Origin: Flavobacteriales bacterium
Lineage (GTDB): Bacteria; Bacteroidota; Bacteroidia; Flavobacteriales_F; PHOS-HE28
Direction of reading: 5' to 3'
Assembly: GCA_026129465.1 (NCBI GenBank)
Contig: JAHCIA010000001.1
Location: 1,559,964 to 1,623,963, forward strand
DNA: 64,000 bases
The notes below the pieces were generated by a model that was given only the letters and a program-made list of their open reading frames with translations, did no database searches and was not told the origin of the DNA. Within the stretch, counting starts at the first letter, position 1. The number at the start of each line of letters is the position of its first letter. Of the stretch, positions 44,747-52,275 are shown piece after piece. The position numbers and the translations under genes are program-made.

Positions 44747-47206
44747 TCACTTGTCAAGCCGTGCCCAACGCAGCCGCAGGCTGTTGCTCACCACGCTCAC
44801 ACTGCTCAATGCCATCGCCGCTCCCGCGATCATGGGGTCGAGCAGGAAGCCATTGATGGGGTACAGAACACCCGCCGCGATGGGGATGCCGATGATGTTG
44901 TAGATGAAGGCCCAGAAGAGGTTCTGGCGGATGAGCGAGACGGTCCTCCGCGAAAGCGTGATGGCGCGGGGGATGGCGAGCAGGTCGGTGCTGATGAGTG
45001 TCATGCGCGCCACGTCCATGGCGATGTCGCTGCCCTTGCCCATGGCGATGCTGACGTCGGCCTTGGCGAGGGCCTCGCTGTCGTTGATGCCATCGCCCAC
45101 CATGGCCACCACGTGCCCTTGCTGTTGCAGCCCTGCCACGAAGGCGGACTTGTCCTTGGGCAGCACTTCGCTGCGGAAGTCGTCGATGCCCACGGCCTTG
45201 GACACGGCCTGCGCGGTGCGGCGCGAATCACCGGTCTGCATGTAGACCTTGATGCCGGCTTTCTTGAGGCGTGCGATGGCCTCGGCGGCCGAAGGCTTGA
45301 TGGTGTCAGCGATGGCGATGGCGGCGCGCACTTGCTTCCCATCGGCTAACCAGATCACCGTGTGAGCGGCTTCCTGCCAGCGTTTCTCGGTATCGCGGTA
45401 CTCCGGGCCGATGGCGATGCCGTGCTCCTCCAACAGGCGGCGGTTGCCCACCAGCCAGGTGGTGCCATCGACGGTGGCCTTGACTCCTTTGCCAGTGAGG
45501 CTTTCGAAGTTGGTGAGCCGTTGTCCGTTGTCGGTTGTTGGTCGTCCGGGCGCACCGGCTGTCGCGCGAAGTGCTTGAAGTTGCCGCACCACGGCCTCGG
45601 CCAGAGGGTGCTTGGACCGGGATTCGATCATCAACAACGCACCCGCCACCTGGGCATCATCGAGGCCCATGGCTTCCACCACTTCAGGCTTGCCTTCGGT
45701 GATGGTGCCGGTCTTGTCCAGCACGATGGCGGTGATCTGGCGCGCGCGCTCCAGGCTCTCGGCATCCTTGATGAGGATGCCTTTCTCGGCGCCCTTGCCC
45801 ATGCCGGCCATAATGGCCGTTGGCGTGGCAAGGCCCAAGGCGCAGGGGCAGGCGATCACCAGTACGGTGACGAGCGCCAGCAATCCCTGCGTGAAAGCAT
45901 GCTCACCGCCGACCACCCACCACACGATGGCACTGACGATCGCGATGACGATGACGATGGGCACGAAGATGCCCGCCACCTTGTCCACCAGTTTCTGAAC
46001 GGGCGCCTTGCTGCCCTGCGCCTGCTGCACGGCGCGCACGATGTTGGCCAGCAGCGTTGCCGCGCCGACCTTCTCTGCCCGCATGCGCAAACTGCCTTTC
46101 TGGTTGATGGTGCCGGCCAGCAGCTTCGCGCCGGGTGTCTTCGCCACGGGCACGGGCTCGCCGCTCAGCATGCTCTCGTCCACGTAACTGTCGCCACCGA
46201 TCACCTCACCGTCCACCGCGATGCTCTCGCCCGGTCGGACCACCAGGATATCTTCCACATCGACATCCGCTATGGGCACTTCCGCCGTGGAGCCGTCCGG
46301 CGCTTCGCGCAGCACGGCGTTGGGGCGCAGGCCCATGAGCTTCTTGATGGCGCTGCTGGTGCCGGCCTTGGCACGTTCCTCCAGGAATTTGCCCAGCAGG
46401 ATGAAGGTGATGATGACACCGGCCGCCTCGAAGTAGACGTGCGGTTCCAGTCCGCGGTCCAGCCAGAACGACGGATACAGCGTATTGAACACGCTGAAGC
46501 CGTAGGCCATGCCGGTGCTGAGGGCCACCAGCGTGTCCATGTTGGCACTGCGGTGCTTCGCCTGCTTCCAGGCGTTGATGTAGAACTGCCGTCCGAAGAC
46601 GAAGACGATGGGCGTGGTGAGCAGCCATTGCACCCAGGGCGACCAGGGTGCGTGCATGAAGCCCATGCCCACGACCACCAGCGGCACCGCCAGGGCCAGG
46701 GATGACCACAGGCGCCGCTTGAGCGAGGCCAGTGCCGCGCGTTGCGCCTCCTCCAGATCGGCGGTGGCATCCTGCTCCTCACCGATGAGCAGGTCGTAGC
46801 CGATGCTCTGCACCACGGCGCGCATGCGGCGTTCGTCGATCACGCCCGGTACGTACTCCACCTGAACGGTGTTGGTGGCGAGGTTCACTGCGGCCTTCAG
46901 CACGCCCGGTGTGGCCAGCAGCATGCTCTCCACGCTGCCTACACAGCTGGCACAGGTCATGCCGGTGACGGGTAAGGTGCGCCTCAGCGTGGGCACATCA
47001 TACCCGTTGTCGCGGATGGCCTTCACCACATCGCGCACGGCCTCCACGGGCGTGGTGCTCTCGATCACCGCGCTGCGGTTGTTCAATTCCACGTGGTGGG
47101 TCGTCACCGAGGGAACGGTGCCGAGGGCCTTGTCCACGATCAGCGCGCAGTGCTCGCTGTCCATGTTCTCCACGGGCACTACCAGGGTGCTCCTCTCAGT
47201 GCTCAT
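44747..47206 (-). CDS. copA: Copper-translocating P-type ATPase
   Basis: This 819-aa P1B-type ATPase exports Cu(I) from the cytoplasm. It has two N-terminal HMA domains: the first has DSEHC in place of CxxC, the second keeps MTCASC. It also has the membrane metal site ACPCALG (CPC), phosphorylation site DKTGTITEG, nucleotide-binding SKHPLAEA and GDGINDSEAL. Residues about 553-563 (GRPTTDNGQRL) look repeat-derived. It overlaps the DUF3347 gene and lies 12 bp after the HMA-protein gene, in one operon with the AraC-type regulator. Confidence 0.95.
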   Translation of the reverse strand: MSTERSTLVVPVENMDSEHCALIVDKALGTVPSVTTHHVELNNRSAVIESTTPVEAVRDVVKAIRDNGYDVPTLRRTLPVTGMTCASCVGSVESMLLATPGVLKAAVNLATNTVQVEYVPGVIDERRMRAVVQSIGYDLLIGEEQDATADLEEAQRAALASLKRRLWSSLALAVPLVVVGMGFMHAPWSPWVQWLLTTPIVFVFGRQFYINAWKQAKHRSANMDTLVALSTGMAYGFSVFNTLYPSFWLDRGLEPHVYFEAAGVIITFILLGKFLEERAKAGTSSAIKKLMGLRPNAVLREAPDGSTAEVPIADVDVEDILVVRPGESIAVDGEVIGGDSYVDESMLSGEPVPVAKTPGAKLLAGTINQKGSLRMRAEKVGAATLLANIVRAVQQAQGSKAPVQKLVDKVAGIFVPIVIVIAIVSAIVWWVVGGEHAFTQGLLALVTVLVIACPCALGLATPTAIMAGMGKGAEKGILIKDAESLERARQITAIVLDKTGTITEGKPEVVEAMGLDDAQVAGALLMIESRSKHPLAEAVVRQLQALRATAGAPGRPTTDNGQRLTNFESLTGKGVKATVDGTTWLVGNRRLLEEHGIAIGPEYRDTEKRWQEAAHTVIWLADGKQVRAAIAIADTIKPSAAEAIARLKKAGIKVYMQTGDSRRTAQAVSKAVGIDDFRSEVLPKDKSAFVAGLQQQGHVVAMVGDGINDSEALAKADVSIAMGKGSDIAMDVARMTLISTDLLAIPRAITLSRRTVSLIRQNLFWAFIYNIIGIPIAAGVLYPINGFLLDPMIAGAAMALSSVSVVSNSLRLRWARLDK
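45519..45550. repeat. GTTGTCGGTTG-type repeat in frame within copA
   Basis: GTTGTCCGTTGTCGGTTGTTGG matches the repeat family found around the DUF4260 gene. On the minus strand it encodes PTTDNGQ in the nucleotide-binding domain of the copper ATPase, just before the conserved NFESLTGKGV. The reading frame stays open. Confidence 0.65.
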
Positions 47207-47218
47207 GGCAAGTGGTGC

Positions 47219-47647
47219 TTAGGCGGCTTGTGCGATAAGGCCATAACCAGCGGGTTTGAGGGCGTTCAGCAGATCATCGAGCGACAGCGTGTCTTTCACC
47301 AATTCGACCTCGGCCAGATCCACCACATGATCGATGCGCGCGCTGATCACGCCGGGCAGCTTGTTCAGGATGTTGCCCACGCTGCTCGCGCAACCAGCGC
47401 AGGTGACACCGGTGGTGGTGAAGCGCTGTACCTCGGTGGCCACGTTGTAGCCGGCTTGCCGGATGGCGGCCACCGCCTCGCGCACCGCCTGTGCGGGTGC
47501 GACGCTGGTCAGGTTGGCCACGTGGGCGTTCAGGTCCACCTCGGCACCAGTGATGGCAGGTACCGTGCGGATGGCCTTCTCGACGCGCAACGCGCAGTGC
47601 GGGCTGTTCACATCGAGCAGTGGGAGGGTGATGTTCGTGCTGTCCAT
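47219..47647 (-). CDS. Tandem heavy-metal-associated domain protein (copper chaperone-like)
   Basis: This 142-aa protein has two HMA folds. The first (about residues 5-65) has VNSPHC where CxxC is expected; the second (about 70-135) keeps VTCAGCASS. It resembles the N-terminal part of the neighbouring ATPase, so it may hand copper to it or have split from it. It lies 12 bp before the ATPase start and 77 bp after the regulator, in the same operon. No membrane segment is present, so it acts in the cytoplasm. Confidence 0.85.
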   Translation of the reverse strand: MDSTNITLPLLDVNSPHCALRVEKAIRTVPAITGAEVDLNAHVANLTSVAPAQAVREAVAAIRQAGYNVATEVQRFTTTGVTCAGCASSVGNILNKLPGVISARIDHVVDLAEVELVKDTLSLDDLLNALKPAGYGLIAQAA

Positions 47648-47724
47648 GGTCGTTCGTGTTCTACGGTACAAAGGACCGACCACGATGGACCGAACGCGTT
47701 ACATCCTTCTGGGAGATCTTTACA

Positions 47725-48312
47725 TCAGCCCACCTGGTCCAGCGGCAGCCTGCCGCCGCCCATCGCCTTGAAGGCCGTGGGTGTCATGCCCGTGAGCTTC
47801 TTGAACTGCGCGCTGAGGTGCGCCACGCTGTTGAACCCCGTGCGGTGGGCGATCTCGCTCATGGTGAGTTCACCGTACTTGATCAGCTCCTTCACACGCT
47901 CCAAGCGCTGCAGCAGGAAGTACTGCTCGATGGTGATGCCCTCCACCTCGGAGAACAGCACGGAAAGGCTTGAATAGTCCTTGTGCAGGATGCTGCCGAG
48001 ATGATCGCTGAGCTTGACACGCCCGTCCGCCTCGCCCTGATGGTGCACGAGCTCCACGATGGCCGTCTTGATCCGGTTGATGATCGCCGCCTCGCGGTCC
48101 TCCACCAACTCGAAACCCTGTTCGCTGAGAGCGCGGGCCAGACGGTCGCGTTCGCCCCCGTCAAGTTCCTGATCCAGTTCCACCTCGCCAAGGTCCACCC
48201 TGAGCACCGGTGCGCCGAGCTCATCGAACACGCGGCGCACGGCGGCGCGGCAACGGTCGCAGACCATGTTGCGGATGGTGAGCTTGTGCGGTGCGGATGG
48301 ATCGGACGGCAT
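47725..48312 (-). CDS. AraC-type regulator with N-terminal HMA sensor domain
   Basis: This 195-aa protein has an N-terminal heavy-metal-like domain (about residues 10-75) with the metal pair NMVCDRCRAAV, and a C-terminal AraC helix-turn-helix (about 115-190: LSVLFSEVEGITIEQYF, MSEIAHRTGFNSVAHLSAQF, KKLTGMTPTAF). A link to Cu(I) sensing is inferred from domain and operon position: it is the first gene of the copper cluster. The start at 48312 gives the compact HMA domain. Confidence 0.87.
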   Translation of the reverse strand: MPSDPSAPHKLTIRNMVCDRCRAAVRRVFDELGAPVLRVDLGEVELDQELDGGERDRLARALSEQGFELVEDREAAIINRIKTAIVELVHHQGEADGRVKLSDHLGSILHKDYSSLSVLFSEVEGITIEQYFLLQRLERVKELIKYGELTMSEIAHRTGFNSVAHLSAQFKKLTGMTPTAFKAMGGGRLPLDQVG

Positions 48313-48683
48313 GAATGACAAAGGTGGACAAACAAGCTCGGTGGCCTGCTGTGCGTGCCGGATCGATCGAGCCAGGGGATCCATTCAGACCAGCACGGAA
48401 GGTGGCTTCCATTGCCTGTCCTCATCCTGGTCCGCTTTGATCCCATGCCCCACTGGTCCTTCAACACCATACGCCAAGGGCGGTGGCCGGAGCGCGGAAG
48501 CGGATAAGGTGCTTCGTATATTGCTATGGTAGGGCATGGCGGCCGGGCCGGGGACCTTGTGGTTGTCACAGTCATCGGACCGGTTGGGAGCACGAGGTCG
48601 AACATGCACCACGGCCCATGAACCATGTCGCTCTGTGACCTAAGTCATAGCGGATCGAACACGGTCGACGGTACCTTTATGTG
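48313..48683. other. Divergent intergenic region upstream of the copper operon
   Basis: About 370 bp separate the regulator from a short exported protein on the other strand. It should hold both promoters. No clear dyad or Bacteroidota -7 element (TAnnTTTG) was found; TACCTTTA just before the downstream start is only a partial match. No gene is apparent. Confidence 0.4.
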
Positions 48684-49058
48684 ATGCGTAGCGTTGCTGC
48701 CCTATTGGCCGGACATCTGATGCTGATGAGCTTATCCCCGGGCGGGGTGTTCGAGTTCGTCGGTGCCGGGTCATTGGCGGAACATTGGGAAGAGCATCAG
48801 GCCACGGACCCGGACCTGGGGTTCGGGGAGTTCCTGTTCATGCACTACTTCGATCCGGCGCATGACAATGCCGATCCGGTCGACCACGGCAAGCTGCCTT
48901 TCCATCACCAGAGCGTGGCGGCCATGGTGTGCATCCCCAGTGGGGATCCACTGCAGCCGACACTCTTTACACCGCGGTCGAACCCACCCTTCGTCCGGTC
49001 CATGACCGGCAAGCCCGTCGGCGTCAGCATCCCCATATTCCATCCTCCACAAGGGTAG
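48684..49058 (+). CDS. Small exported protein of the copper/metal locus type
   Basis: This 124-aa protein has an N-terminal hydrophobic leader (MRSVAALLAGHLMLMSL), then a conserved-looking region LAEHWEEHQATDPDLGFGEFLFMHYFDP and a His/Pro-rich tail (KLPFHHQSVAAM). Short proteins with a similar HxxEHQ...FLxxHY pattern occur beside metal-resistance genes in Bacteroidota; a role in metal binding is only inferred. It starts at ATG 48684 (GTG at 48681 also possible). Confidence 0.6.
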   Translation: MRSVAALLAGHLMLMSLSPGGVFEFVGAGSLAEHWEEHQATDPDLGFGEFLFMHYFDPAHDNADPVDHGKLPFHHQSVAAMVCIPSGDPLQPTLFTPRSNPPFVRSMTGKPVGVSIPIFHPPQG

Positions 49059-49137
49059 GTCCTGGCTCCGCTGCGGAGTCGATCAGGTGTCAGGCGAACC
49101 TGCCGGCACCACCACTTGGACCAACACCTCTATTACC

Positions 49138-50967
49138 ATGTTCCGTGTTTCGTTCCCGGCGATCATCGCCCTCATCCTTCTCTCCATCGGGCCCACGCAC
49201 CAGGCCCAGGCCTGTCAATGGTACACCATCACCGTTACGGACGGCGCCACAGCGTCAGAGGTATCATGGAACCTGATCGATCAGAACGGTGTGACCTGGG
49301 CCATCGGCGGTGCTCCATACGATGCGGACATCTGCCTGCCGGACGGCTGCTACACGCTGCAGATGTTCGACAGTGGTGGCAATGGATGGCAGTATGAGGA
49401 CTGGATCATCGAGGATTGGATCGGTGAGTTCGACTGGGACACCAACCTGCCCGATGGCCCGCATGGCGCGGACACCTTCGTTCTAGGGGATAACCAACCC
49501 TGCGACCCGGCGAACAACACGGGCTGCCCACCGGGATCGCAGACCCTGCAGTTCATCGTGACCAGCGGCTCGGCCCCGGCCCAGATCGGCTGGGATGTGG
49601 CATTGAACGGGGCGGTCATCGCGAACGGTGGAGCGCCTTACAACGACACGCTATGCCTCGCACCGGGCTGCTACGTGCTCCACCTGTCCGATGCGGCCGC
49701 CAACGGCTGGAACGGCGCGACTTACACCCTCAAGTACTTCGGTGGCGCCACCTTGTTCACCGGCACCCTGGCCGCCGGAGCCGCGGACAGCGTACTGATG
49801 AGCATCGGCGGGGCGACAGGATGCACCTGGCCGGGGCCGGGCGGACCCGGCGACCCGGGCGGCGGGATGTGCCTGAACAGCGGTGACCCCCCGGGCGATT
49901 GCCCATCGGTCGTGTGTGTGTGCGATCCCTTCACTTTTCCGATCACACCGAGCAGCTACGGCACCTGGGACGAGATACCGAACGCCGGCAGCCAACCGAG
50001 CAACCCCTATTACAGCTTCATGAACCCACCGCCGTGGGGAGGCACCGACTATGGCTGCCTGCTGGCGGGTGAACTGAACAGCAGCTGGATGATGTTCACC
50101 ATAGAGACCGGCGGGAACCTCGGGTTCGCCTTTGGTGCCGGAGGCGAACAGATCGGCTTCTACGACTGGAGCATGTGGGCCTACACCGGCCCGGGCACCT
50201 GCGCTGCCATATCAAGCGGCAGCCTTGCCCCTGTACGCTGCGACTGGAACGCGGCGCCATGGGGCGGAACCGGACTGGCGAACACCTTGCCGCCCGGAGG
50301 AGATCCCGGGAACTACGGGCCCATGCTTCCGGTCAATGCCGGCGACCAATTCATCATCTGCTTCAGCAACTGGAGCTATGTGACCACCAACGTGACGCTC
50401 GACTTCTTCGGAACGGCCACGATCCAATGCGGTATGATATTGCCCATCGAACTGCTCAGTTTCGATGCGTGGAGGGAGAACGACCTTGTCCATACCCATT
50501 GGGCCACGGCCAGCGAACGCGACAACGACCACTTCGAGGTGGAACGCTCGGTGGACCTGATCGATTGGCACACCATCGGATCCCTCGCTGGAGCCGGGAC
50601 TTCCCAGGCCATGCACGAGTACGACCTTTTCGATGAAGCTCCTCTGCCGGGTTGGAACTACTTCCGGCTGAAGCAGGTGGATCTCGATGGTTCCGCCTCC
50701 TGGTCCGAAGCGGTCCCGGTCTGGTTCGATCCTCCGCCGGACGTACTGGTGTACCCACAACCCAGCACCGGTGAGTTCCAAGTGATGGCGATACTGCGGG
50801 CGCCGGTGCTATTGAACGCCATGGGGCAGCGAGTCCCGATCGAGGTGGGCCACGACCTGGAACATGGATCCACGCGGATACGGCTCAAGGAGCCGGCCGC
50901 CGGCACTTACGTTCTCATGGATCCCGATACCAAAGGACGCTTCCGCTTGTTGATCGTGGAGCCATAG
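49138..50967 (+). CDS. Large secreted protein with duplicated N-terminal domain and T9SS-type C-terminus
   Basis: I do not recognise a named family for this 609-aa protein. After a signal peptide it has two related beta domains (YTITVTDG ... DICLPDGCYTLQMFDSGGNGW and LQFIVTSG ... DTLCLAPGCYVLHLSDAAANGW), then a Gly/Pro-rich linker (GPGGPGDPGGG) and a region with CVCDPFTFPIT. The C-terminal part (LPIELLSFDAWRENDLVHTHW, WNYFRLKQVDLDG, LVYPQPSTGEFQV) is a T9SS cargo signature with YPQPS in place of YPNPA. It is probably secreted or anchored at the surface. Confidence 0.75.
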   Translation: MFRVSFPAIIALILLSIGPTHQAQACQWYTITVTDGATASEVSWNLIDQNGVTWAIGGAPYDADICLPDGCYTLQMFDSGGNGWQYEDWIIEDWIGEFDWDTNLPDGPHGADTFVLGDNQPCDPANNTGCPPGSQTLQFIVTSGSAPAQIGWDVALNGAVIANGGAPYNDTLCLAPGCYVLHLSDAAANGWNGATYTLKYFGGATLFTGTLAAGAADSVLMSIGGATGCTWPGPGGPGDPGGGMCLNSGDPPGDCPSVVCVCDPFTFPITPSSYGTWDEIPNAGSQPSNPYYSFMNPPPWGGTDYGCLLAGELNSSWMMFTIETGGNLGFAFGAGGEQIGFYDWSMWAYTGPGTCAAISSGSLAPVRCDWNAAPWGGTGLANTLPPGGDPGNYGPMLPVNAGDQFIICFSNWSYVTTNVTLDFFGTATIQCGMILPIELLSFDAWRENDLVHTHWATASERDNDHFEVERSVDLIDWHTIGSLAGAGTSQAMHEYDLFDEAPLPGWNYFRLKQVDLDGSASWSEAVPVWFDPPPDVLVYPQPSTGEFQVMAILRAPVLLNAMGQRVPIEVGHDLEHGSTRIRLKEPAAGTYVLMDPDTKGRFRLLIVEP

Positions 50968-51045
50968 CGTGGATCGTGGTCATACTGAACACATGCCTGG
51001 CGTGCCATCGGTCCAAGTACAGAGCTCCCGATGCATCTTCGACCC

Positions 51046-51501
51046 ATGGATCCCCGCACCGCCTCCCTCCTCGCCCTCTTCACCGAAGGCCGCACGCGCT
51101 TCACCAAGGTGCTCGACACCCTCACCGAGGCTGACCTGCCGAAGAAGCTCGCACCCTCGCCCAACAGCGCCGGTTTCCTCATCCGCCACATCGGTGATGT
51201 GGAGTTGCTCTTCGCGAAGAACGTCTTCGGCCTGGAAGGCGTGGAAGTGCGCGCCAAGACCGTGTCCAAGGGCTTCGATACCGGCGAATGGACCGACCTC
51301 GCGGCGCTGAAGGCCTATGTGCAGGAGAGCGCCGACACGCTGCGCCGCGCGGTCGAGGCCACGCCCGAAGCGGATTGGGACACCTTCATCGAGACCAAGG
51401 AGTTCGGGCGGAAGACCAAGGCCGAAGCGCTGGGCCGGATCGTGACGCACACGGCCTACCACGCGGGGCAGTTGGCGATGGTGGAGAAGTACGGCAGTTG
51501 A
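51046..51501 (+). CDS. DinB-family protein
   Basis: This 151-aa four-helix-bundle protein carries the metal-binding histidines of DinB/YfiT proteins in LIRHIGDVELL and HTAYHAGQLAM. The family includes thiol-dependent transferases and DNA-damage-inducible proteins. The ATG at 51046 is preferred to 51031, since MDPRT is followed by the first helix. Function in this organism is unknown. Confidence 0.85.
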   Translation: MDPRTASLLALFTEGRTRFTKVLDTLTEADLPKKLAPSPNSAGFLIRHIGDVELLFAKNVFGLEGVEVRAKTVSKGFDTGEWTDLAALKAYVQESADTLRRAVEATPEADWDTFIETKEFGRKTKAEALGRIVTHTAYHAGQLAMVEKYGS

Positions 51502-51559
51502 TCACTCCTTCCGCAGCGTGCGTATCCACTTCTCCGATGAACGGTCCAACACGGACGGT

Positions 51560-52264
51560 CTATCCGCGCAGCTTCGTGATCCGTGATGCGATCGCCGATG
51601 GTTGCCGCTGCAACACCTCGCTGATGGCGAGCCGCGCGAGGCCTTTGTCCAGCATCTCCACGATCAGCTGATCCTCCGCCGGGCTCCAGCGCATATAGGC
51701 CCGGGGGTGCTTGCGGCGCACCTTCTCGAGATGCGCGGGCAACGCATCATTCGCTTCCAGCGGGGTAACGATGGCCGCTGCACGCCTGCTCCACGCCTCG
51801 CGCGGTGCATCCAGCTTGCGGTCGGGAATGGTGCTGTGGATCAGGTCGGCCACCCGCACGATGCTGCGCGCCTCCTTGCACATGGCGGCATAGGCATCCG
51901 CATCGCCGTCCACACTCAGCAGCACGCCCATCTCCCGGTTCTGACGCTCCGATCCGCCCAACAGGTTCAAGCTGGTGATCACGCCTTCGCGCTCGTTGAA
52001 GTAGCATTTGGCGTGCAGTTCCTTCAAAAAGTACAAGCGCATGTTCGGCAGCTCACGCAGGTCGCGGAACACGCCCTGATCCATGGGTTTCTTTCCGAAG
52101 AGGATGGTGATCTCCACCCCGCCCTCACCGGCATCCTGCAAGCGTTGCAGGTGAACGATACGGGGGAACACGAAGGCGCTGATGAGCGTGAGGGACGCAT
52201 GGGCCTCGCGGATCACCCGCTCAATGGCGGCGCTGCTGTCGGTGGTGGTGAGGAAGGTGGCCAT
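51560..52264 (-). CDS. Phospholipase D-like nuclease with C-terminal helical domain
   Basis: This 234-aa protein has one PLD motif: H84, K86 and E91 in LHAKCYFNE (HxKx4D with Glu in place of Asp), then SLNLLGGSERQNREMGV. One motif per chain suggests a dimeric active site, as in PLD-type nucleases. The C-terminal ~55 residues (WSPAEDQLIVEMLDKGLARLAISEVLQRQPSAIASRI) look like a helix-turn-helix. It lies 11 bp after the type ISP restriction gene on the same strand, so it probably acts with it in defence. Confidence 0.8.
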   Translation of the reverse strand: MATFLTTTDSSAAIERVIREAHASLTLISAFVFPRIVHLQRLQDAGEGGVEITILFGKKPMDQGVFRDLRELPNMRLYFLKELHAKCYFNEREGVITSLNLLGGSERQNREMGVLLSVDGDADAYAAMCKEARSIVRVADLIHSTIPDRKLDAPREAWSRRAAAIVTPLEANDALPAHLEKVRRKHPRAYMRWSPAEDQLIVEMLDKGLARLAISEVLQRQPSAIASRITKLRG

Positions 52265-52275
52265 GGCTCATTTTG

